Source: an uncultured Eubacteriaceae bacterium
GTDB taxonomy: Bacteria; Bacillota; Clostridia; Eubacteriales; UBA1433
Direction: 5' to 3'
DNA length: 8,780 nucleotides
Assembly (NCBI GenBank): GCA_937914785.1
Contig: CALGIV010000287.1
Location: 1-8,780 of the forward strand
The translations under genes were made by a program, and so were the position numbers. Shown here piece by piece: positions 1-8,780 of the stretch. The notes under the pieces were generated by a model. It did no database searches. It saw only the letters and a program-made list of their open reading frames with translations, and was not told the DNA's origin. Numbering within the stretch: position 1 is the first letter of the stretch; each line of letters begins with the position of its first letter.

Positions 1-543
1 GTTAAGGCCGGCTACAGTGAAGATGGGAAAGTACGGCTGTTTGATGGCAGGACGGGTGAAGAGTTTGAGAGCCGCGTTACCGTGGGTTATATGTACTTCC
101 TCAAGCTTCACCATCTGGTGGACGACAAGATGCACTCGCGCTCGACGGGTCCGTACTCGCTCGTAACACAGCAGCCATTGGGCGGAAAAGCCCAGTTTGG
201 CGGCCAGCGGTTCGGCGAGATGGAAGTCTGGGCGCTGGAAGCATACGGTGCCGCGCATACCCTGCAGGAGATTATTACCGTGAAGTCCGATGACGTGGTC
301 GGCAGGGTAAAGGCGTATGAGGCCATTATCAAAGGGGAGAATATCCCGCGCCCTGGTATGCCTGAGGGCTTTAAAGTGTTGATTAAAGAGTTTCAGAGTC
401 TTGGCATCGATGTGAAGATTATCGATGAAGAAGATCAGGAATTTAAAGTAAAAGAGGCGGAAGACGAAGACGACATTTCGGCGTCGATCCATACGGTCGT
501 ACCGGTGGAAAACTCAGGCGCCGAAGAAGATGATTTGCTGTAG
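1..543 (+). CDS. rpoB: RNA polymerase beta subunit, C-terminal 180 residues (5' end outside window)
   Basis: This is the 3' part of the beta subunit of the core RNA polymerase. Reading from base 1 in frame 1 gives an open frame that ends at TAG 541-543. Recognised conserved stretches are LFDGRTGE (about residues 13-20 of the fragment), TVGYMYFLKLHHLVDDKMH, STGPYSLVTQQPLGGKAQFG, GGQRFGEMEVWALEAYGA and the TVKSDDVVGR region. These form the C-terminal part of beta that contacts beta' and the clamp. The last 45 or so residues form a variable, strongly acidic tail ending EEDDLL, longer than the short E. coli end. The active-site and rifampicin-binding regions lie upstream and are not visible. rpoC follows after 27 nt, the usual rpoBC arrangement. 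The identity is certain from family knowledge; only the N-terminal limit is unseen. Confidence 0.98.
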   Translation, partial: VKAGYSEDGKVRLFDGRTGEEFESRVTVGYMYFLKLHHLVDDKMHSRSTGPYSLVTQQPLGGKAQFGGQRFGEMEVWALEAYGAAHTLQEIITVKSDDVVGRVKAYEAIIKGENIPRPGMPEGFKVLIKEFQSLGIDVKIIDEEDQEFKVKEAEDEDDISASIHTVVPVENSGAEEDDLL

Positions 544-557
544 GGAAATAACAATTT

Positions 558-563
558 GGGGGG
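558..563 (+). promoter_or_regulatory. rpoC ribosome binding site (G-run)
   Basis: A run of six G residues lies 7 nt upstream of TTG 571. It can pair with the anti-Shine-Dalgarno if one G replaces the usual A and pairs with U. It overlaps the only upstream in-frame TTG (556-558), so it supports initiation at 571 rather than 556. Confidence 0.7.
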
Positions 564-570
564 CGAAAAT

Positions 571-4209
<3,639 letters not shown>

Positions 4210-4226
4210 TCAGTTTGATAAAATAA

Positions 4227-4241
4227 TTTGGCTTGCCATAA
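4227..4241 (+). promoter_or_regulatory. Small hairpin next to the L7Ae-gene Shine-Dalgarno (weak)
   Basis: TTTGG at 4227-4231 can pair with CCATAA at 4236-4241 around a CTTG tetraloop, leaving T4239 bulged. This gives about five base pairs ending just before GGAGG 4244-4248. It could modulate initiation of the small ribosomal-type protein, but the stem is short and AU-rich and may be chance. There is no T-run, so it is not a terminator. Confidence 0.2.
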
Positions 4242-4243
4242 AT

Positions 4244-4248
4244 GGAGG
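4244..4248 (+). promoter_or_regulatory. Ribosome binding site of the L7Ae-family gene
   Basis: GGAGG lies 5 nt before TTG 4254. The ATG at 4242-4244 overlaps this element and has no Shine-Dalgarno of its own, so the element decides in favour of the TTG start. Confidence 0.85.
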
Positions 4249-4253
4249 TTAAA

Positions 4254-4517
4254 TTGCAAAGAATTAACACAAAGTTGATGGCAGTTGGACGCAAGCAGAC
4301 GTTGAGCCAAATAAAAAAGGGAAATGTCGTGGCGGTTTTTATCGCGCTGGATGCCGATGAAGAAATCTGTCAGGAAATCAAGTCTGTTTGTCAAAACGAG
4401 GGCGTGGAGTATCGCGATGCGCCCAGTATGGTCTTACTTGGGAAAGCATGCGCAATCAGCCGACCGGCTGCTTGCGCTGCTATATTGAAAACAACGATCA
4501 AAAAGGAGGTGAAATGA
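4254..4517 (+). CDS. rplGB: L7Ae-family K-turn RNA-binding ribosomal protein
   Basis: The gene encodes a small RNA-binding protein of the L7Ae/L30e/Gadd45 family, 87 aa from TTG 4254. Bacterial members such as B. subtilis YbxF (RplGB, about 82 aa) bind kink-turn RNA. The visible family signature is VGRKQTLSQIKKG (residues 11-23), like the VGTKQT...KRG segment of YbxF. It is followed by an alternating hydrophobic strand with DADEEI (33-38) and the LGKACAI segment (62-68) that precedes the last strand. Four cysteines (39, 46, 66, 74) are notable for so small a protein. Its place between rpoC and rpsL is the place of ybxF in Bacillus, which supports the symbol. Its TGA overlaps the rpsL ATG by one base, so translation of rpsL may be coupled to it. 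An ATG at 4242 would add four residues but lies in the Shine-Dalgarno. The exact ribosomal role of this family member is not shown by the sequence. Confidence 0.88.
   Translation: MQRINTKLMAVGRKQTLSQIKKGNVVAVFIALDADEEICQEIKSVCQNEGVEYRDAPSMVLLGKACAISRPAACAAILKTTIKKEVK
4503..4512 (+). promoter_or_regulatory. rpsL ribosome binding site inside the preceding gene
   Basis: AAGGAGGTGA is a full-length complement of the 16S rRNA 3' end and the strongest Shine-Dalgarno in the window. It lies in the last codons of the L7Ae gene. GGAGG is 4 nt from ATG 4514 and 7 nt from ATG 4517. Both ATGs are in frame, and the second matches the conserved MPTINQ start of S12. Confidence 0.9.
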
Positions 4518-4888
4518 TGCCTACGATTAACCAAATCGTGCGGAAAGAAAGAAAAAGGATTGTGGATAAGACAAAAGCTCCTGCGTTAAAAGCAAACCCG
4601 CAAAAACGTGGTGTTTGCACATCTGTCAGGACGACGACGCCGAAGAAACCGAACTCAGCACTGCGTAAAATTGCCAGAGTGCGTTTGGTAAACGGAATGG
4701 AAGTAACGGCTTATATTCCCGGAATCGGCCACAACCTGCAGGAACATAGTGTTGTGATGATCAAAGGCGGCAGGGTACGAGATTTGCCCGGCGTTCGCTA
4801 TAAGATTATTCGCGGCGCTCTCGATACGGCAGGCGTGAACAGCAGAAAGCAGTCCAGGAGCAAATATGGTACCAAAAGGCCGAAATAA
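4517..4888 (+). CDS. rpsL: 30S ribosomal protein S12
   Basis: S12 sits at the decoding centre of the 30S subunit and controls accuracy of codon reading. The protein is 123 aa from ATG 4517 (MPTINQIVRK). An adjacent in-frame ATG at 4514 would add one Met. Conserved segments are PQKRGVC (28-34), TTTPKKPNSALRK (39-51), GIGHNLQEHS (69-78), LPGVRY (90-95) and the C-terminal RSKYGTKRPK. It lacks the insertion near residue 26 found in the longer Bacillus S12. Lys43, the main streptomycin-resistance site, is wild type, but position 88 is Arg (CGA 4778-4780, in GGRVRDLPG) where most bacteria have Lys. The gene overlaps the stop of the L7Ae gene by one base (TGATG), which suggests translational coupling. 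It is followed by a 117-nt spacer before rpsG. Confidence 0.99.
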   Translation: MPTINQIVRKERKRIVDKTKAPALKANPQKRGVCTSVRTTTPKKPNSALRKIARVRLVNGMEVTAYIPGIGHNLQEHSVVMIKGGRVRDLPGVRYKIIRGALDTAGVNSRKQSRSKYGTKRPK

Positions 4889-4916
4889 ATCAATTTTGAG
4901 CAAATTACACGAACAA

Positions 4917-4946
4917 ATGTGTTTTATATAAATTATTTAAGCACAT
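4917..4946 (+). repeat. Imperfect inverted repeat in rpsL-rpsG spacer
   Basis: ATGTGTTT at 4917-4924 pairs with AAGCACAT at 4939-4946. This makes an 8-bp stem, including one G-U pair, closed by a 14-nt AU-rich loop. No T-run follows, so it is not an intrinsic terminator. It may be an mRNA processing or regulatory hairpin, or chance pairing in AT-rich sequence. Confidence 0.35.
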
Positions 4947-4993
4947 ACGGCGGTGTAATACTTGTCGAGTACCGATGAATTTTAATCTTGAAT

Positions 4994-4999
4994 GGAGGG
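4994..4999 (+). promoter_or_regulatory. rpsG ribosome binding site
   Basis: GGAGGG lies 6 nt before GTG 5006. An upstream in-frame TTG at 4988 would place this element inside the coding region and add six residues not found in S7, so the site fixes GTG as the start. Confidence 0.88.
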
Positions 5000-5005
5000 A
5001 AGAAC

Positions 5006-5476
5006 GTGCCTAGAAAGAAAACTTTATTTAAAAGAGAAGTTTTGGCCGATCCGATTTACAACAGTGAACTGGTTACAAAACTGGTAAACAATGTAATGTT
5101 GGACGGCAAAAAAGGCGTGGCTCAGAAAATTGTTTATGGCGCTTTTGATATTTTGCAGGAGAAAACGGGCAGAGACCCGCTGGAAGTATTTGAAGAGAGC
5201 TTAAACAATATCAAGCCTTTGCTTGAAGTAAAAGCAAGAAGAGTCGGCGGCGCGACTTATCAGGTTCCGCTTGAGGTCAGCGAGAAGCGAAAGCAGACAC
5301 TGGCGTTAAGATGGCTGATCACCTACAGCCGCGCACGCAATGAGAAGACGATGAAAGAACGTTTGGCCGGCGAGTTATTCGACGCGCTGAACAACACCGG
5401 CGCTTCTGTGAAAAAGAAAGAAGACACTTACAGAATGGCTGAAGCGAACAGAGCGTTTGCACATTACAGATGGTAG
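5006..5476 (+). CDS. rpsG: 30S ribosomal protein S7
   Basis: S7 is a primary binding protein that nucleates the 30S head by contacting the 3' major domain of 16S rRNA, and it lines the E/P tRNA path. GTG 5006 gives 156 aa, the usual length for bacterial S7. Family motifs seen are the basic start MPRKK, DPIY (15-18), KLVNNVMLDGKK (25-36), the VKARRVGGATYQVP rRNA-contact segment (about 74-87), LALRWLITYSR (about 99-109) and the C-terminal MAEANRAFAHYRW. The segment EVSEKRKQTLA differs slightly from the common RPxRRxxLA but keeps its basic character. The long upstream spacer separates it from rpsL, and fusA starts 39 nt downstream, so it belongs to the str operon. The start is supported by both the Shine-Dalgarno and the family N-terminus. 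Confidence 0.99.
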   Translation: MPRKKTLFKREVLADPIYNSELVTKLVNNVMLDGKKGVAQKIVYGAFDILQEKTGRDPLEVFEESLNNIKPLLEVKARRVGGATYQVPLEVSEKRKQTLALRWLITYSRARNEKTMKERLAGELFDALNNTGASVKKKEDTYRMAEANRAFAHYRW

Positions 5477-5502
5477 ACGGCATCTTAAGTTCGCCAGCGA
5501 GT

Positions 5503-5511
5503 GAGGTGAGG
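5503..5511 (+). promoter_or_regulatory. fusA ribosome binding site (two overlapping candidates)
   Basis: GAGGTGAGG contains GAGGTGA (5503-5509), 6 nt before ATG 5516, and a second GAGG (5508-5511) only 4 nt before it. The first has the better spacing and the longer match. Confidence 0.75.
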
Positions 5512-5515
5512 AACA

Positions 5516-7579
5516 ATGGCTAGGGAATACAGCCTTGAAAAAACAAGAAATATCGGCATTATGGCACACATCGATGCCGGGAAAACGACAACTACAGAAA
5601 GAATGTTATATTATTCGGGCCGTATCCACCGCGTTGGAGAGGTGCATGAAGGTACCGCTCAAATGGACTGGATGGAACAGGAGCAGGAACGGGGTATTAC
5701 CATCACTTCTGCGGCGACAACATGTTTTTGGAACAACCATCGAGTGAATATCATCGACACACCGGGACACGTCGACTTTACCGTCGAGGTGGAACGCTCC
5801 CTGCGCGTTTTAGATGGAGCAGTTGCCGTATTCTGTGCAAAGGGCGGCGTGGAGCCGCAGTCAGAAACCGTATGGCGTCAGGCGGATAAATATCAGGTTC
5901 CGCGAATGGCATATGTCAATAAGATGGATATTGTCGGCGCAAATTTTTATAACGTCGTCGATATGATGAAAAAACGGCTTGGCGCAAATGCCGTGCCGAT
6001 TCAGTTGCCGTACGGCAGTGAAAACAGCTTCAACGGCGTCATCGACTTGGTCGAAATGAATATGAAGGCCTATTACGATGGCGGCCAGGAGATGGAAGTT
6101 GTCGATATTCCGGCTGAAATGCTGGAGCAGGCGGAAGAGTATCGAAGTGCACTGCTGGAAAACTTATCGGATTTTGACGATTCTATTATGGAAAAATTCC
6201 TTGAAGGCGAAGAAATCGGTGTTGATGAGTTGAAAAAGGCCATCCGTAAGATGACGGTGAGCAATGCCGGCATTCCGGTGCTGTGCGGTACTTCGTATAA
6301 GAATAAAGGCGTACAGCTCGTGTTGAATGCGGTGATTGATTATATGCCGTCTCCGCTGGATGTACCGCCGATTGAGGGTATAAACCCAAAAACGGAAAAG
6401 CTGGAAGTACGCGAAACGGACGACAACGGCCCGTTTTCGGCGTTGGCTTTTAAAATTATGGCAGACCCGTTTGTAGGTAAGCTCGCCTTCTTCAGGGTAT
6501 ATTCCGGAACGATTAATTCTGGCTCGTACGTCTACAATTCCACCAAAGGCAAGAAAGAACGCCTGGGCAGGATTTTGCAGATGCATGCCAACCACCGCGA
6601 AGACATCGAAAAGGTGTATACGGGCGATATCGCGGCGGCTGTCGGCTTAAAGGAAACGGGCACGGGCGATACGCTGTGTAATGAGAATAATCAGATTGTT
6701 CTGGAGTCGATGGTGTTTCCGGAACCCGTTATTTCGATTGCAATCGAGCCAAAGACGAAGGCGGGGCAAGATAAAATGTCTGCCGCATTGGCCAAGCTTT
6801 CGGAAGAAGATCCGACGTTTAAGGCTTATACGGACAAAGATACCGGGCAGACGATTATTTCCGGTATGGGTGAGTTGCATCTGGATATTATCGTCGACAG
6901 AATGCTGCGCGAATTTAAAGTGGAAGCCAATGTCGGAAAACCACAGGTTGCCTATAAAGAGACGATTACAAAGCCGGCAGCAGTGAATATGAAGTATGCG
7001 AAGCAGAGCGGCGGACGCGGCCAGTATGCTCACGTCGTCATCGATGTGGAACCGCAGGAGGCCGGCAAAGGTTATGAGTTCGTCAATTCAATTACAGGCG
7101 GCGTGATTCCGAAGGAATATATTCAGCCTGTCAATGAAGGCATCAAATCGGCAATGGAAAGCGGCGTTTTGGCCGGCTATCCTGTGCTGGATGTGAAGGT
7201 TACACTCAAAGACGGTTCATATCATGACGTGGACTCTTCGGAGATGGCCTTTAAGATAGCCGGGTCTATGGCGATGAAAGAGGCGATGCAGAAGGCTGCG
7301 CCGATTTTGCTGGAGCCAACGTTTAAAATCGAGATTACCGTGCCTGAGGAGTATTCCGGCGATATTATGGGTGATATCAGTTCCAGGCGTGGAAAGCTCG
7401 AGGGAATGGAGGCGCAGGCAAATGCGAATATCATCAGGGGCTATGTGCCTTTGAGCGAAACCTTTGGCTATGCGACGACACTGCGTTCAAAGACGCAGGG
7501 AAGAGGAACTTATGTAACGCAGTTCTCACACTATGAAAAAGTATCCAGCGAGACTGCTAAAAAAATATTAGATCGATAG
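5516..7579 (+). CDS. fusA: Translation elongation factor G
   Basis: EF-G is the GTPase that drives tRNA-mRNA translocation and, with RRF, helps recycle ribosomes. The product is 687 aa, close to the usual 690-700. GTPase motifs: G1 AHIDAGKT (17-24), switch I RGITITSAA (59-67), G3 DTPGH (81-85), G4 NKMD (135-138) and a G5 segment GTSYKNKG (258-265) in place of the commoner GSAFKNKG. Domain II follows from about residue 295, with the FKIMADPFVGKLAFFRVYSG segment. Domain III holds SGMGELHLDI. Domain IV contains GGRGQYAHV (499-507) and the tip loop DGSYHDVD, with His570 at the place of E. coli His583. Domain V ends with GYATTLRSKTQGRGTY. No domain is lost and there is no frameshift. Codon choice is mixed: in the first 150 codons Asp is 5 GAT and 3 GAC, and Asn is 4 AAT and 3 AAC. 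tuf begins 13 nt after its TAG. The canonical str-operon position argues against a paralogue such as the Tet(M)-type protection proteins. Confidence 0.99.
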   Translation: MAREYSLEKTRNIGIMAHIDAGKTTTTERMLYYSGRIHRVGEVHEGTAQMDWMEQEQERGITITSAATTCFWNNHRVNIIDTPGHVDFTVEVERSLRVLDGAVAVFCAKGGVEPQSETVWRQADKYQVPRMAYVNKMDIVGANFYNVVDMMKKRLGANAVPIQLPYGSENSFNGVIDLVEMNMKAYYDGGQEMEVVDIPAEMLEQAEEYRSALLENLSDFDDSIMEKFLEGEEIGVDELKKAIRKMTVSNAGIPVLCGTSYKNKGVQLVLNAVIDYMPSPLDVPPIEGINPKTEKLEVRETDDNGPFSALAFKIMADPFVGKLAFFRVYSGTINSGSYVYNSTKGKKERLGRILQMHANHREDIEKVYTGDIAAAVGLKETGTGDTLCNENNQIVLESMVFPEPVISIAIEPKTKAGQDKMSAALAKLSEEDPTFKAYTDKDTGQTIISGMGELHLDIIVDRMLREFKVEANVGKPQVAYKETITKPAAVNMKYAKQSGGRGQYAHVVIDVEPQEAGKGYEFVNSITGGVIPKEYIQPVNEGIKSAMESGVLAGYPVLDVKVTLKDGSYHDVDSSEMAFKIAGSMAMKEAMQKAAPILLEPTFKIEITVPEEYSGDIMGDISSRRGKLEGMEAQANANIIRGYVPLSETFGYATTLRSKTQGRGTYVTQFSHYEKVSSETAKKILDR

Positions 7580-7582
7580 GAG
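7578..7582 (+). promoter_or_regulatory. tuf ribosome binding site overlapping the fusA stop
   Basis: AGGAG begins inside the fusA TAG stop and lies 10 nt before ATG 7593. The spacing is slightly long but acceptable, and the overlap favours reinitiation by ribosomes finishing fusA. Confidence 0.75.
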
Positions 7583-7592
7583 AATATTTAAA

Positions 7593-8780
7593 ATGTCAAA
7601 AGAGAAATTCACGAGAGAGAAACCACATGTAAACATAGGAACGATCGGTCACGTAGACCACGGCAAGACAACACTGACAGCAGCAATCACCCTGGTATTA
7701 AACAAACGCCTGGGCACCGGCGACTACGTGACATTTGAAAACATCGACAAAGCACCGGAAGAACGCGAAAGAGGCATCACGATCGCAACCTCCCACGTCG
7801 AATACGAAACAAACGACCGCCACTACGCCCACGTAGACTGCCCGGGACACGCCGACTACGTCAAAAACATGATCACCGGCGCAGCCCAGATGGACGGCGC
7901 AATCTTAGTCGTCAGCGCAGCGGACGGCCCGATGCCACAGACCAGAGAACACATCCTCCTGGCAAGACAGGTTAACGTACCATATATTGTGGTATTCTTA
8001 AACAAAGAAGACCAGGTAGACGACCCGGAACTCATCGAACTCGTCGAAATGGAAGTACGCGAACTACTCGACGAATACAACTTCCCCGGAGACGACACCC
8101 CGATCATCACGGGCAGCGCACTCAAAGCACTGGAAGACCCGGAAAGCGAATGGGGCGACAAAATCCTAAAACTAATGGAAGCGGTAGACGCCTACATTCC
8201 GGAACCGGAACGCGACACCGACAAACCCTTCCTCATGCCCGTCGAAGACGTCTTCTCCATCACCGGCCGCGGCACCGTTGCGACCGGCAGAGTTGAAAAA
8301 GGCATCGTACACACCGGAGATGAAATCGAAATCGTCGGCCTGAAACCGGAAAGCAAGAAAACCGTCGTAACCGGCGTAGAAATGTTCCGCAAACTCCTCG
8401 ACGAAGGACGTGCAGGCGACAACATCGGCGCACTGCTGCGCGGCGTAGACCGAAAAGAAATTGAACGCGGCCAGGTGCTCGCAAAACCCGGCTCCATCAA
8501 ACCACATACCAAGTTCAAAGCAGAAGTATACGTTCTGACGAAAGAAGAAGGCGGCCGCCATACACCCTTCTTCAACGGCTACCGTCCCCAGTTCTACTTC
8601 AGAACGACAGACGTAACCGGCGTAGTTGACCTGGCAGGCGGTGCGGAGATGGTTATGCCCGGAGACAACATCTCGATGACAATCGAACTGATCACCCCGA
8701 TCGCGATGGAAAAAGAACTGCGATTCGCGATTCGTGAAGGCGGCAGGACGGTTGGCTCCGGTGTTGTGGCTGAGGTTGTT
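7593..8780 (+). CDS. tuf: Translation elongation factor Tu (3' end at window edge)
   Basis: EF-Tu carries aminoacyl-tRNA to the ribosomal A site as a GTP complex. The frame from ATG 7593 stays open for 396 codons to the last base. Since EF-Tu is usually 394-400 aa and the end reads GVVAEVV, only a codon or two plus the stop should be missing. GTPase motifs: G1 GHVDHGKT (19-26), switch I RGITI (60-64), G3 DCPGH (82-86), G4 NKED (137-140) and G5 GSALK (174-178). Domain II contains DVFSITGRGTVATGRVEKG, and domain III contains GGRHTPFFNGYRPQFYFRTTDVTG and FAIREGGRTVG. G4 has Glu where many bacteria have Cys, Val or Ala. Codon use is unlike fusA next door: 26 of 27 Asp codons are GAC, all 11 Asn codons are AAC, and every Glu between codons 10 and 351 is GAA. 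The extreme ends look like the neighbouring genes. This could be strong translational selection or a conversion tract from another tuf copy. Confidence 0.98.
   Translation, partial: MSKEKFTREKPHVNIGTIGHVDHGKTTLTAAITLVLNKRLGTGDYVTFENIDKAPEERERGITIATSHVEYETNDRHYAHVDCPGHADYVKNMITGAAQMDGAILVVSAADGPMPQTREHILLARQVNVPYIVVFLNKEDQVDDPELIELVEMEVRELLDEYNFPGDDTPIITGSALKALEDPESEWGDKILKLMEAVDAYIPEPERDTDKPFLMPVEDVFSITGRGTVATGRVEKGIVHTGDEIEIVGLKPESKKTVVTGVEMFRKLLDEGRAGDNIGALLRGVDRKEIERGQVLAKPGSIKPHTKFKAEVYVLTKEEGGRHTPFFNGYRPQFYFRTTDVTGVVDLAGGAEMVMPGDNISMTIELITPIAMEKELRFAIREGGRTVGSGVVAEVV

Larger units (their letters stand above)
4889..5005 (+). other. rpsL-rpsG intercistronic region, AT-rich, possible regulatory leader
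   Basis: This is the longest non-coding stretch in the window. It is markedly AT-rich around 4917-4945, then shifts to a more balanced segment (4946-4975) before the rpsG Shine-Dalgarno. It has no T-run after a GC stem and no good -35/-10 pair with normal spacing. TTGAGC at 4896 and TTGTCG at 4962 lack a well-placed -10. In E. coli the rpsL-rpsG spacer binds S7 to repress translation. A similar role here is only inferred from position and length. Confidence 0.4.

Noticed and set aside
4215..4243. Promoter-like TTGATA with ATAAAT 17 bp downstream, between rpoC and the L7Ae gene
   Set aside because: A transcript from it would start at about 4250, after the Shine-Dalgarno GGAGG, giving a leaderless message for a gene that clearly has a ribosome binding site; -10 match is modest.
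4388..4516. N-terminal extension of rpsL to 166 aa (possible fusion)
   Set aside because: The extra residues are the out-of-frame reading of the L7Ae gene. S12 conventionally begins at MPTINQ, and a perfect Shine-Dalgarno precedes ATG 4514/4517.
4917..4946. Intrinsic terminator between rpsL and rpsG
   Set aside because: The stem is AU-rich with a 14-nt loop and is followed by GGCGGTG instead of a T-run.
4896..4990. Promoter hexamers in the rpsL-rpsG spacer (TTGAGC 4896, TTGTCG 4962, TATAAA 4927)
   Set aside because: No pair has a 16-18 bp spacer with good matches at both boxes; TTTAAT is only 13 bp from TTGTCG, and TTACAC before TATAAA matches the -35 consensus at just two positions.
5516..7579. 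Tet(M)-like ribosomal protection protein instead of EF-G
   Set aside because: The canonical EF-G motifs, domain IV tip loop and str-operon position between rpsG and tuf all indicate the housekeeping factor.
8172..8575. Two long overlapping open frames (129 and 127 aa) on the minus strand opposite tuf
   Set aside because: They lie entirely opposite the EF-Tu coding sequence, resemble no family I recognise, and follow from the strong codon bias of tuf, which removes stop codons on the other strand.

Overview
The window is a single, co-directional stretch of the bacterial rpo-str ribosomal superoperon, all on the + strand. The order is: the last 180 codons of rpoB (RNA polymerase beta), complete rpoC (beta'), a small L7Ae-family K-turn-binding protein, rpsL (S12), rpsG (S7), fusA (EF-G), and a tuf gene (EF-Tu) that stays open to the last base and probably lacks only its final codon or two. 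Gaps between genes are 27, 44, -1 (overlap), 117, 39 and 13 nt. No gene-free stretch exceeds 117 nt, and I see no stem-plus-T-run terminator and no convincing sigma70/sigmaA promoter between the genes, so the simplest reading is one long transcript or read-through from upstream.

Organism: probably a Bacillota (Firmicutes) member. The L7Ae-family gene between rpoC and rpsL matches the place of rplGB/ybxF in Bacillus. Beta' is short (1212 aa) and lacks the large insert that enteric bacteria carry in the trigger loop. Shine-Dalgarno sequences are strong, and three of the six starts in the window are TTG or GTG. S12 is 123 aa and lacks the N-terminal insertion of the Bacillus protein, and G+C is roughly half. 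Together these point away from Bacilli and towards Clostridia or Negativicutes. The class-level guess is weak.

Functionally the genes join the transcription core (beta/beta'), the decoding centre of the 30S subunit (S12, S7), a K-turn RNA-binding ribosomal accessory protein, and the two elongation GTPases that deliver aminoacyl-tRNA (EF-Tu) and translocate the ribosome (EF-G). Starts of rpoC, the L7Ae gene and rpsG were chosen from Shine-Dalgarno spacing and family N-termini. Each is a non-ATG codon downstream of a longer possible reading frame.

I found no new biological system here. The points worth a second look are: an abrupt codon-usage block inside tuf with neighbour-like codons at both ends; an arginine at S12 position 88, a substitution known elsewhere for streptomycin resistance; and a 117-nt rpsL-rpsG spacer with an inverted repeat where S7 autoregulation acts in E. 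coli.
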